This document shows, piece after piece, positions 26,032 to 34,970 of a stretch of 51,885 nucleotides of DNA; the stretch's first letter is position 1; every line of letters begins with the position of its first letter. Source of the stretch: Flavobacteriaceae bacterium. GTDB lineage: Bacteria; Bacteroidota; Bacteroidia; Flavobacteriales; Flavobacteriaceae. The position numbers and the translations under genes are program-made. Under the pieces are notes generated by a model. The model did not search any database. It was not told the origin of the DNA and saw nothing but the letters and a program-made list of their open reading frames with translations. The stretch covers positions 1-51,885 of the forward strand of contig CANFZC010000010.1 of assembly GCA_947451475.1 (NCBI GenBank). The letters run 5' to 3'.

Positions 26032-26676
26032 CGAAAAACGAACCTATTTTTTTCATTTCATAACTGAAAATTATCTGTTATTAATTACTGATTGATAGGA
26101 AAACCGATTGCATAATTTCAACGGAATTATTTCAAAAAAGAATACAGTATTACTATTTATCTTAATTATAGTTCCATACATAAAGCGTAGAAGTATTGAA
26201 ATGGTATAAACAACAGTGCAAATAACCAAATCTGTTTTTTTGATTTTTATAAGATTTCGGAATGTGCTATAATACAAATAAAGCATCATTAAAGCTCGCA
26301 CTTGTAAATTGATATTTTTAGGAAGGTACGTTTGTATCTTATGATTTCTATACTGTCAATAATTTCTCTTTAGATATAAGTAGTAAATCTTAGTATTATT
26401 ATAAATTATCCATTGAGGATAACTTAGAAGTTGGGTAATAATTTTTACTTCCTATCCTTGTCTAATAAAGAAGTTTGAAAAATGGTGTATTATGTAGTTC
26501 AATTACGGTATCTTACGGGAAATATTTTCCATTAATTATAGTTGTTTTATGGATTATATTCCTGTTGAATATTATAGATTTGCAAAAAGATTATAAAAAA
26601 CTTTTTTTAATTGATTCATAATGAATTAAATCAATTTCAGCTATAAATAAATATAAATTTCACATTATAAAATTTG
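26032..26676. other. Gene-free AT-rich gap between rfbD and the flippase gene
   Basis: About 640 bases hold no convincing gene. A 76-codon frame on the minus strand (26071-26301) and short fragments on the plus strand near 26480-26600 match nothing I recognise and have no neighbour support. The stretch could be a decayed gene or a large promoter/leader region for the variable part of the cluster. Confidence 0.5.
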
Positions 26677-27939
26677 ATGAAAAACAAATTAAATAACATT
26701 TATAACAATAAGATAGCTGTAAATTTTTTCCACATAGGGATAATAAAATTTTCCAATATTTTTGCAAAATATTTTTTAGTTAGTTATTTAATTAGAGCTT
26801 TAGGGGAACATAATTATGGAACCCTTACTTGGATAGAATCTTTTATACAATACTTTATAGTATTTATTAATTTTGGATTCGACATTTTTATTGTCAAAAA
26901 AATAATTGAAAAAATAGATGATAAAATCGAAACGGACAAAATAATTTCAACGGTTTTAACCCTTAAATTTTTATTGTTTTTAAGCAGTTTTTTTTTAATG
27001 GCAGTCTTGCTTTATGTTTTTGATATTAAAGAGTTTTCAAGCTATTTTTTTCTAATGTTATGCATAGGAATTGGAGATGTTTTTTTTCCCTTATGGTATT
27101 TTCAAGGAATTCAAAAAATGAAATTCCTTTCAATCACGACCTTAATAGCTAAAGTCTTTTTAATAATTGGAACTTATTTATTTATCAAAAACCCTAATCA
27201 TATTTTTAGATATATTTATATTCTATTGTTTTCAAGTATAATATATGGTTCTTTGGGGATTTATTTTTTAGTAAAGATTTCTAAAGTCAAGTTTTTATTG
27301 GTAAAAAAAATAGAATTACTAAAATATTTTTCAGACGGATTATTGTTTTATTTAGGAAAAACGTCCACTTTGTTTATGAATTTTGGTACAATTTTTATCA
27401 TTGGCAAATTGTTCACAAAAAATTTAGTGTCGGGGTTTGATTTAAGTTCTAAAATTATTTTTGTTTTTGTTTTTTTGTTTGAAGTTATTCAACAATCGTT
27501 TTTCCCTAGTATTGTCAGTTCTCAAGATAAAAACAAATTGGTTAGACTATTAACAGCTACTATTATTTTAGCATTGGCATTTAATATTTTTGTTTACTTT
27601 TTTTCGACCGAATTATTAAATTTACTTGGAGGACCAACGATAATTAAATATAGCTATTTACTCAGAGAGTTATCAATACTAATTCCAATTATTGCAATAA
27701 CAACTATTTTAGGTAGTTGTGGGCTTGTTGCCTTTGGAGGCATAAATAAATTTAACTATTCTTTTTTAATATCAGCGTTTTTCTATTTAATATCAATTTT
27801 TGTATTAAAAAAATTAGGGTACTTATCCTTTCAAAATTTAGTTTTTTTAAGAATTTCTGTAGATTTTGTTATGGCATTAATAATTGTTTTGTTTTCAATA
27901 CAAATGGGCTTGTTTAAGAAATTAAAAACTAAAAATTAA
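26677..27939 (+). CDS. Wzx-type polysaccharide flippase
   Basis: This 420-residue protein has about twelve membrane helices and the typical start of oligosaccharide flippases (NFFHIGIIKFSNIFAKYFLVSYLIRALGEHNYGTLTWIESFIQYF). It would flip lipid-linked repeat units across the inner membrane. The ATG at 26677 was preferred to the TTG one codon earlier. Base composition is very AT-rich: 15 G+C in the 60 bases from 27001. Confidence 0.9.
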   Translation: MKNKLNNIYNNKIAVNFFHIGIIKFSNIFAKYFLVSYLIRALGEHNYGTLTWIESFIQYFIVFINFGFDIFIVKKIIEKIDDKIETDKIISTVLTLKFLLFLSSFFLMAVLLYVFDIKEFSSYFFLMLCIGIGDVFFPLWYFQGIQKMKFLSITTLIAKVFLIIGTYLFIKNPNHIFRYIYILLFSSIIYGSLGIYFLVKISKVKFLLVKKIELLKYFSDGLLFYLGKTSTLFMNFGTIFIIGKLFTKNLVSGFDLSSKIIFVFVFLFEVIQQSFFPSIVSSQDKNKLVRLLTATIILALAFNIFVYFFSTELLNLLGGPTIIKYSYLLRELSILIPIIAITTILGSCGLVAFGGINKFNYSFLISAFFYLISIFVLKKLGYLSFQNLVFLRISVDFVMALIIVLFSIQMGLFKKLKTKN

Positions 27940-27958
27940 TTATATTAGCAAAAAAAAC

Positions 27959-28375
27959 ATGAACAAATACATGTCAATAGCAATTTTATTGGTAACCCTA
28001 ATCTCTTGTAATAGTTCAGACAATAAAATTGATAGTTTTAGCAATAAGGAGATCTACAATAATATGAAATATCAGTCTGAAATTTATCAACTAGACAACA
28101 CGGATTTTAGTGTTGTTTTACTTAATAAATTGTCGGGAAAAGTATTTATTGCTAAAAACGCGGTTGGATGGTATGAGGCAACAAATAAATCTAAATTAGA
28201 AACATATAAAACACCTGCTTACTCAATAAAAGTATTTAAGTTCTCTGACAATAATCCACAAATTTTATTAACCAACTTGAAAACTTCTGAGATGTATATC
28301 TATATTGTCGGGCACACTGCTGATTTTTATGAAGTAAATACAAGTATAAAGTCACTTGAAAGAGAGAGTGAGTAA
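27959..28375 (+). CDS. Small predicted lipoprotein inside the polysaccharide cluster
   Basis: This 138-residue protein has a lipoprotein signal peptide ending in the lipobox LISC (Cys17), so it should be lipid-anchored in the periplasm or at the outer membrane. The mature part is polar with beta-strand-like stretches (DFSVVLLNKLSGKVFIAK, GWYEAT). I do not recognise a family. It lies between the flippase and polymerase genes with gaps of 19 and 8 bases, so it is in the same transcript. A role in glycan export or attachment is possible but unsupported. Confidence 0.72.
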   Translation: MNKYMSIAILLVTLISCNSSDNKIDSFSNKEIYNNMKYQSEIYQLDNTDFSVVLLNKLSGKVFIAKNAVGWYEATNKSKLETYKTPAYSIKVFKFSDNNPQILLTNLKTSEMYIYIVGHTADFYEVNTSIKSLERESE

Positions 28376-28383
28376 AACATAAA

Positions 28384-29646
28384 ATGATACTTTTATTTTC
28401 AGCATTAATTATTTTATTAAGTCTATATATCTTTTATAGAAGGAAATTATTTTTACTTTCTCCTTTAGATTTTTTTGTCATATATTTTACTATTGTAATA
28501 ATATTGACAACAATTTACCACTTTTATTGCCCTACTTCTTTTAAATTTAATTTTTTCGAATTTGACTTGATTAGCAACAAAAAATTCAACAAAACAATGT
28601 TGGTTTTTCTCAAAATGATGTTTTTTTTTCTAATCGGTGTTTTTCTGTTTTATAATCTATCAAAAGAATCTAGAAAAATAAGCCGTAATTCAATTAGTCT
28701 GTTTAGTGAAAGAAAGTATCCGTTTAAATATAAAGCAATGCAAATTGCTGTAATTCTTTTATTATTCTTTTCTGTTGCGCTTGTTTTCATGGATTATGGA
28801 TTTGAAATTTTTAGAAGATCAAAGTATATTCCAAAAGATAGTTCTTATTTAAAAACAATCTATCAAAACATGTTTTTGGTTATTTCAATTTTATCGGGGG
28901 TGATTTTTAAAAAACACAAAATAACCTCCCTTTTATCAATAATAATTTCTTTAATACTAGCCCTTTCAATAGGCAGTAGATATGCCACTATATATTTGCT
29001 ATCCTTTGGAATAGTATATGCTTTTTTGAGTTCAAAAAACACTAGAAAAAAATTCTTGTTTTTTTTCATTCCTTTTTCATTCCTTTTTTTTGGTTATAAT
29101 GTTTCATTAAGAAGTGAGGCTTCTGGGCATGGTTTGTTGCCATATTTGAGTGTAACCATGGAAAAACCTTATATTATATATAAGTATTCGTTTGAAAACC
29201 TATATTATACTTTTGTTTTTGGCTTTTACGCTACTGCCGATACATTGGTAGTATATAAAAAAGCAACAATAGAAAATTTAATTACTTGTTTAAGTCCGTT
29301 ACCCGGCAGCATGACAAGATGGTATATGATTGCTAAAAATTTTAGATCAAACCTATATGCTCCATTTACATCTATAGGTGAGTTAGGAAGGTTTCCAAAT
29401 TTCAGTATAGTTTATTACATATTTTTAGGATACTATTTTACTTTTATAGATACTTTCATAAAAAAACAAATCTTACAAAAGAAGTATCTTTTAGCGATAC
29501 CTCAATTTTTGTTTTTAGTGTTATTCGTCATTTTGAGCTTTGAATATAATTTAAGATCTTCAAATAGATTTATCTATTATTCAATTATTTTATATGTCGC
29601 ATGTGTTTTCTTTAGCAAATTAAAATTTACTTCACAAAAAAAATGA
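28384..29646 (+). CDS. Wzy-like oligosaccharide repeat-unit polymerase
   Basis: This 420-residue protein has ten or more membrane helices with a large polar loop in the second half (FGFYATADTLVVYKKATIENLITCLSPLPGSMTRWYM), the pattern of O-antigen/EPS repeat-unit polymerases. Wzy sequences diverge strongly, so the call rests on topology and position after the flippase. Its stop overlaps the start of the next gene by four bases (ATGA), which indicates coupling. Confidence 0.78.
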   Translation: MILLFSALIILLSLYIFYRRKLFLLSPLDFFVIYFTIVIILTTIYHFYCPTSFKFNFFEFDLISNKKFNKTMLVFLKMMFFFLIGVFLFYNLSKESRKISRNSISLFSERKYPFKYKAMQIAVILLLFFSVALVFMDYGFEIFRRSKYIPKDSSYLKTIYQNMFLVISILSGVIFKKHKITSLLSIIISLILALSIGSRYATIYLLSFGIVYAFLSSKNTRKKFLFFFIPFSFLFFGYNVSLRSEASGHGLLPYLSVTMEKPYIIYKYSFENLYYTFVFGFYATADTLVVYKKATIENLITCLSPLPGSMTRWYMIAKNFRSNLYAPFTSIGELGRFPNFSIVYYIFLGYYFTFIDTFIKKQILQKKYLLAIPQFLFLVLFVILSFEYNLRSSNRFIYYSIILYVACVFFSKLKFTSQKK

Positions 29647-31904
29647 TAAAAGCCATAATTAATCGAAAAGAAAAGGTCGTTTTTTCTATTGCATTTATTT
29701 GCGGAATTTTTTTGCTAATACCATTTAAAATTAAGCCTATAGTTGCTTTTTCTATGCTCCTCTTTTTGTTTTTTAAATCCAAAAAAATTAACATCACAGA
29801 AGTTTTAGTTTTGAATTTATTGTTTATTAGTTATTGTTTTAGCTTATTTTATTGTTTTGACACAAAAACGGGTTTTGATTATTTAGTTAGGGTTTTGCCC
29901 TTATTTTCGATCCCTTTATGTTATACTTTTCTTGAAAATAAAATCCAGTTAAAATTCAATGTAATATTTTACAAAACATTTATATTATCATCAGTCGTAT
30001 ACGTTTTACTGATTTTTTTATACATGTCACAAATTGGATATTTCGCTGGAGATAAGGATTTGTATGTAAGTTATTCATTTTTAACTTATCAGTTTTGGGG
30101 TTTTTATGAACATCCAATTTATATTTCTCTAGCACTTGGCTTGTCTATTATCCTGTTGACAGAACACAACTTTAAAAACAAATTTGCTAATATTGTTTTT
30201 TTCTTAATCTTAACAATTGGGATACTTTTTTTAGCACGAAAAGCAGTCATAATTTCGCTGTTTTTTTCATTAATACTTATTTCATTGTTTAAAAAAAGTA
30301 ACAAACAAATCAAATTTATATTGATAACTTTTGGCCTTTTATTTATAATTTCGCTTTTGTTTACAGAAATTAGAGCTAGATATTTAGAATTGTTTTTTTT
30401 AAACAATATAGTTGAAAACAGTCACACTTCAACAGGGATTAGAAATATAGTTTGGTCTAATTCTCTTGAATTAATTAAACAATTTCCCATTTTTGGATAT
30501 AGTGTTGGTGACGTACAAAATGTTTTATCAAACCAGCTAACTAACGAAGGTTTTGTTGAATTAGCTAAAAGAAATATCAATGCACATAATCAATATTTGC
30601 AAACGACTTTAACCTCTGGATTTGTTGGATTAGGATGTTTTATAGTTTCGATTTTTTATGCTTTTAGAAAACTAATTAACAATAAGAAATATCTTGAAAT
30701 TTGTTTGCTTCTCTTTTTTTCACTTAACTTTTTCACAGAAAGTTTTTTATACAGGCAAAACGGAATACTTTTATATTCGTTGTTTATTTCTATAGGAGTT
30801 ATATCTTTGCCAATTATGGAAAAATCAAAGAAAAAAGTTTTAATTATAGGCTCTTTTCCTGGCCCTACCAAAGGGATTAGTTTGTCTAATTTAATCGTTT
30901 ACAACGGATTAAAAGGAAAGGGATGGCAAGTTGAAAAAATAAATACCGAAAGAACAAATAAAGTTGATGTGGAGCTAGGAAAGTTTTCATTGTCAAAACT
31001 TAAATTTGTACTTTCTTATTTTGAGTGTTATAAGATTTTAAGTGCAAAAAAAATTTATATCACAATAGGCATTACTTTTTTAGGCGTTGCAAAATATACC
31101 CCTTTTATTATTTTTAGTCGAATATTTAAAAAAGAACTTATTGTTCATGTTCAAAGCAATCGTTTAAAAACTCAGTATGATGAATTAACGGGATTTAAGA
31201 AAAAAATATTTTATTTTTTACTATCTTCTTTTAATAAAGGAATTGTTTTGTCCGAATCGTTAAGACAGAATTTAACACCATTTATTAAAGAAGAAAACAT
31301 CTTTGATGTTTATAATTTTTATGAAGATAAATTAATATTAAACGAAGACAAATTAGTTCAAGAAAAAAACTATGACGAAATTAGATTAATTTACTTAAGC
31401 AATTTACTATACGATAAAGGCATAAATAATCTTTTAGAGGCTATGGAATTGCTAAACAATGATGGAATATCATTAAAATTAAAAATTGCTGGAACAAAGG
31501 TACAAAGCAACAATGTTGATGGTTTAATAAGTAAACTTCCAAATACGGAATATCTCGGAGTAGTTTTAGAAAAGCAAAAAAGTGATTTACTTACTTGGGG
31601 CAATGTTTTTTGTTTGCCAACTTTTTTTTCAATGGAAGGTCAGCCAATAAGCATTATTGAAGCAATGGCACTAAACAACCTTATTTTAACTACAAAACAT
31701 GCTGGAATTCCAGATTTATGTAAAGATGAACATGCTGTTTTTTGTGAAATAAATAACTCTAAAGATTTGTATTTAAAGTTAAAGTTTATTTACCAAAACT
31801 GGAATGAATTAAAAGAGAAAGCAGTCACAAACGGCATATATGCAAGAACGAACTTTACAGAGAAAATATTTATCGAAAACATTGAAAAAGTAATTATGAA
31901 GTAA
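29643..31904 (+). CDS. Fusion of an O-antigen-ligase-like membrane domain with a GT4 glycosyltransferase
   Basis: This 753-residue protein joins two domains in one frame. Residues about 1-385 are a ten- to twelve-helix WaaL/Wzy_C-type membrane domain with the large periplasmic loop and the motif NAHNQYLQTTLTSGFVG (about 313-330). Residues about 392-753 are a cytoplasmic GT4 glycosyltransferase: MEKSKKKVLIIGSFPGPTKG at the N-terminal fold and EGQPISIIEAMA with the ExxxxxxxE motif. Related proteins are normally separate. An internal ATG at 30816 sits at the junction, so a second product is possible. No stop codon or shift is visible at the join. Confidence 0.83.
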   Translation: MIKAIINRKEKVVFSIAFICGIFLLIPFKIKPIVAFSMLLFLFFKSKKINITEVLVLNLLFISYCFSLFYCFDTKTGFDYLVRVLPLFSIPLCYTFLENKIQLKFNVIFYKTFILSSVVYVLLIFLYMSQIGYFAGDKDLYVSYSFLTYQFWGFYEHPIYISLALGLSIILLTEHNFKNKFANIVFFLILTIGILFLARKAVIISLFFSLILISLFKKSNKQIKFILITFGLLFIISLLFTEIRARYLELFFLNNIVENSHTSTGIRNIVWSNSLELIKQFPIFGYSVGDVQNVLSNQLTNEGFVELAKRNINAHNQYLQTTLTSGFVGLGCFIVSIFYAFRKLINNKKYLEICLLLFFSLNFFTESFLYRQNGILLYSLFISIGVISLPIMEKSKKKVLIIGSFPGPTKGISLSNLIVYNGLKGKGWQVEKINTERTNKVDVELGKFSLSKLKFVLSYFECYKILSAKKIYITIGITFLGVAKYTPFIIFSRIFKKELIVHVQSNRLKTQYDELTGFKKKIFYFLLSSFNKGIVLSESLRQNLTPFIKEENIFDVYNFYEDKLILNEDKLVQEKNYDEIRLIYLSNLLYDKGINNLLEAMELLNNDGISLKLKIAGTKVQSNNVDGLISKLPNTEYLGVVLEKQKSDLLTWGNVFCLPTFFSMEGQPISIIEAMALNNLILTTKHAGIPDLCKDEHAVFCEINNSKDLYLKLKFIYQNWNELKEKAVTNGIYARTNFTEKIFIENIEKVIMK

Positions 31905-32432
31905 TACTTAAGTTTAGTTTTTTATTTATTTTCAAAAATCATTATTTTAGAAAAACCAATTATTTTTAATTGTTCCCCCTTTTTTTATCATTAAGGTAAT
32001 TTTCCAACGGCACAAATCCAAACACTTTAATTAGGATTGCCTAAATACTTTATAAGTAACAGCATGGATATAAAACATCGACAATCTGGAATTGCCTTTA
32101 TAAAAATAGCTCATGAATAAATGATTTTTGGTAATAGCATTTAGGTTAAAGGTATTTCCAATCGTCATTATAAAAAATTAATAATTGAGGTCACAGAAAG
32201 ATTAATTATAATCTTCATTATCAAAATAACAAAACACAAATTTAATTTTATATCGATTAAAATTTTAGTGTGCGAAAATTTATTTAGCGAAAATCATTTT
32301 ATTTAATTCTTCTTTAGGTAAAGGATTTTATAGTTCTTTTTACATTGTTAAGCTGAAAAAAATATTTTTTAAAAAAAGGATAATATTCTCGATTTATCCT
32401 AACTTGCGACCTTTAAATTTTAAATTAAGGAA
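31905..32432. other. Gene-free AT-rich gap before the FkbM gene
   Basis: About 530 bases contain no convincing gene. A 45-codon minus-strand frame starting MTIGNTFNLNAITKNHLF lies at about 32032-32169 but matches nothing I know. The region ends just before the FkbM gene and may include its promoter; no clean TAnnTTTG was identified. Confidence 0.5.
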
Positions 32433-33167
32433 ATGAGGTATTCAATAGTAATTAAACAATTATTTATCATTGCAAAAACAAAATGGGCATTATCGTTTTT
32501 TCAGGGAAATGTGTTTTCTTTAGCTTCATTTGAGGTTGTTTCAAATTTAAAAAAAATGGTTCCAAATTTAAATTACATTATAGATGTTGGCGCAAACTCT
32601 GGGCAATTTTCTAAAGTAGCAAACGCATTCTACCCAGACGCAAAAATTGATGCCTTTGAACCGTTGCCGGATTTATTTCCAAAAATGGCTAAAAAATTTA
32701 CTGCTAATAAAAACATTACTGTTCATAATTTAGCACTAGGTAATGAAAACGGACAAATTAAATTCAATCAAAATGACTATGGACATATTAGCTCAATTTT
32801 AGAAATTAATTCTGAAAACATACACTATCCTAAACAATCAAATTCTATACCCCAAATAGATGTTGAAATTAAAACTTTAGACTCATTCTTGTCTGATAAA
32901 GAATTACCAAGCTTAACATTATTAAAATTAGATGTTCAAGGTTATGAATTAGAGGTCTTAAAAGGTGCGTCGGGTTCTATCAAAAAAATCGATTATGTAA
33001 TAATTGAAGCTAATTTGGAGCAACTTTATACAAATCAACCGTCATTTACAGAAATGAACAACTACCTTAATAATATTGGATTTGAACTTCAGGGAATGCT
33101 TGATTTTAATCTCGGATTTAAAAACAAATATATTGAAATTGATTTATTATTCAAAAACAAGAAATAA
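32433..33167 (+). CDS. FkbM family methyltransferase
   Basis: This 244-residue protein has the SAM-binding motif IDVGANSGQFSKVANAFYPDAKIDAFEPLP (about 50-80), then the LLKLDVQGYELEVLKGA motif (about 170-186), both typical of FkbM O-methyltransferases. In polysaccharide clusters these enzymes usually add O-methyl groups to sugars. The N-terminal 30 residues are weakly hydrophobic. It is the first gene after the gap and starts the series up to the terminator at 35950. Confidence 0.93.
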   Translation: MRYSIVIKQLFIIAKTKWALSFFQGNVFSLASFEVVSNLKKMVPNLNYIIDVGANSGQFSKVANAFYPDAKIDAFEPLPDLFPKMAKKFTANKNITVHNLALGNENGQIKFNQNDYGHISSILEINSENIHYPKQSNSIPQIDVEIKTLDSFLSDKELPSLTLLKLDVQGYELEVLKGASGSIKKIDYVIIEANLEQLYTNQPSFTEMNNYLNNIGFELQGMLDFNLGFKNKYIEIDLLFKNKK

Positions 33168-33179
33168 CAGAATGAATAT

Positions 33180-34142
33180 ATGGCAAAAATACTTGTCACA
33201 GGAGGATCTGGTTTCATAGGAACTAATTTGGTTGAATACTTTTGTTCCAAAAACCACGAAGTTGTTAACTTCGATTTAGTAGAACCTAGAAATAAAAGTT
33301 ATAGAAAAAACTGGATAAATGGAGACATTTTAGATAAAAAACATCTTTTGGAATGTTTTAAAGATTTCAACCCTGAATATGTCGTTCACTTGGCGGCTAG
33401 AACAGATTTAAATGAAACAAAATCTATAGACGGATATAAATCGAATACCGATGGAGTTCAAAATATTGTAGAAATACTTAATACATTTCCGAACATAAAA
33501 AGATGCATTTACGCTTCAAGCAGGATGGTTTGCAAGATTGATTATGTTCCAGTTTCTTTTGATGACTTTTGTCCACCAAACCTTTATGGAGAAAGTAAAA
33601 TGTTGGGTGAACTCATTGTAAGGAGGTATGCAAATCATGATTTTGTTGTTGTTAGACCTACTTCAATTTGGGGGCCTTATTTTGATATTCCATATCGAAA
33701 TTTTTTTGATACCGTTAAAAAAGGAATCTTTTTTATTCCAAAAACGTACAAACCAAAAAAATCATTCGGGTTTGTTTATAACACGGTTTATGAATTGGAA
33801 AAAATTCTTTTTGCGCCAAAGGAAAGTTTAGAACAAAATTATTACTTAACAGATTATCCTGCAATTGATTTGAAAGAATGGGCAGATATGGTTTCAATGG
33901 AATTTAATGGGAAAAAAACCATGGAAATCCCCATGCTTATATTAAGAATAGTTTCATATGCTGGTGATTTACTTCAAAAATTTGGTTGGAAAAACCCGCC
34001 ATTAACAACCTTTAGGTTGAACAATTTAATTACACATATGGTATATGATACCAATAGCTTAGAAAAATTATGTGGAAAACTACCATATAATTTGATGGAG
34101 GGTGTTTCAATAACCACAAAATGGGTAAATGAAAACAAATAA
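33180..34142 (+). CDS. NAD-dependent epimerase/dehydratase family protein (extended SDR)
   Basis: This 320-residue protein has the Rossmann motif GGSGFIGTNL, an acidic residue in FDLVEP that favours NAD, and the catalytic YGESK (Tyr-x-x-x-Lys), so it is an extended SDR acting on a nucleotide sugar. The precise reaction cannot be fixed. The partner gene after it is a WecG/TagA transferase, and a second SDR (GDP-mannose epimerase type) follows, so it may supply a rare sugar for this repeat unit. Confidence 0.85.
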   Translation: MAKILVTGGSGFIGTNLVEYFCSKNHEVVNFDLVEPRNKSYRKNWINGDILDKKHLLECFKDFNPEYVVHLAARTDLNETKSIDGYKSNTDGVQNIVEILNTFPNIKRCIYASSRMVCKIDYVPVSFDDFCPPNLYGESKMLGELIVRRYANHDFVVVRPTSIWGPYFDIPYRNFFDTVKKGIFFIPKTYKPKKSFGFVYNTVYELEKILFAPKESLEQNYYLTDYPAIDLKEWADMVSMEFNGKKTMEIPMLILRIVSYAGDLLQKFGWKNPPLTTFRLNNLITHMVYDTNSLEKLCGKLPYNLMEGVSITTKWVNENK

Positions 34143-34155
34143 CAGTAAACTTTAA

Positions 34156-34905
34156 ATGACAATACAAATTCTAGGAATACAATTTTTTAATGGTAAAGTA
34201 GCAGAAGTATTCGGTTTTTTAAATGATAAAGGAGGGCTTCTTACGGTGCCCGCAGCACCAGCTTTAGTAACGGTTTCAAGCGATTCTCATTATTACAAAT
34301 CCTTGTTAGAATCGGATATTGTAATTCCGGACAGTGGCTATATGGTATTGATTTGGAATTTATTTTTTAAAAATAAAATCCATAAAATTTCCGGTCTTGA
34401 ATTCATTAACTTTTTTATGGAAAATTGCGAAGCCATAAAGCATGACTCCATTTTTATAGTTAATCCTTCCGATGTTGACGGAACAATAAATAGAGCTTTT
34501 TTAAATGATAAAGGTTTTCAGCTATCGATAGAAGACAGCTATACAGCTCCTTTTTACAATGGTAATGTAAATGACGATAAGTTGTTAGCCTTAGTAGAAA
34601 AGCAAAAGCCTAAATGGATTTTCGTAAACATTGGTGGAGGTACTCAAGAAAAATTAGGGTTGTTTTTAAAAAATAATTTATCGTATTCTCCTGCCATATT
34701 ATGTACTGGAGCGGCTTTAGCATTCAAAACAGGTAGACAAGTTAACGTGCCCGTTTGGGCAGACTATGTTTATTTAGGTTGGTTTATCAGATGCTTGTCC
34801 AATCCTAAAGTTTTTGTGCCTAGATATTTTAGTGGCTTTAAGCTTTTTACAATGATTTTAGTTAATAAGTCTAATAAGGTGGTGGCTAATAAAAATAATT
34901 CATAA
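34156..34905 (+). CDS. WecG/TagA/CpsF family glycosyltransferase
   Basis: This 249-residue protein belongs to the GT26 family, which transfers N-acetyl-mannosamine-type sugars onto lipid-linked acceptors. The family pattern is VVTVSSDSHYYKSLLESDIVIPDSGYMVL, the SGLEFI segment, the WIFVNIGGGTQEKLGLF segment (the usual 'GxPxQE' site read as GGGTQEK), and the C-terminal GWFIRCLSNPKVFVPRYF. A UDP-GlcNAc 2-epimerase gene (wecB) lies 6 kb away in the same locus and would provide UDP-ManNAc, which fits. Confidence 0.88.
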   Translation: MTIQILGIQFFNGKVAEVFGFLNDKGGLLTVPAAPALVTVSSDSHYYKSLLESDIVIPDSGYMVLIWNLFFKNKIHKISGLEFINFFMENCEAIKHDSIFIVNPSDVDGTINRAFLNDKGFQLSIEDSYTAPFYNGNVNDDKLLALVEKQKPKWIFVNIGGGTQEKLGLFLKNNLSYSPAILCTGAALAFKTGRQVNVPVWADYVYLGWFIRCLSNPKVFVPRYFSGFKLFTMILVNKSNKVVANKNNS

Positions 34906-34970
34906 ATTCGCAACTTCTAAAAAGAAAGTAGCATATTTAAAAAAGAATAAATTCACAGAGTTCAATCAAA

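Noticed and set aside
26071..26301. A 76-codon minus-strand frame in the gap after rfbD
   Set aside because: It matches nothing I know, has no supporting neighbour, and is what AT-rich noncoding DNA can yield by chance. It is noted as part of the gap only.
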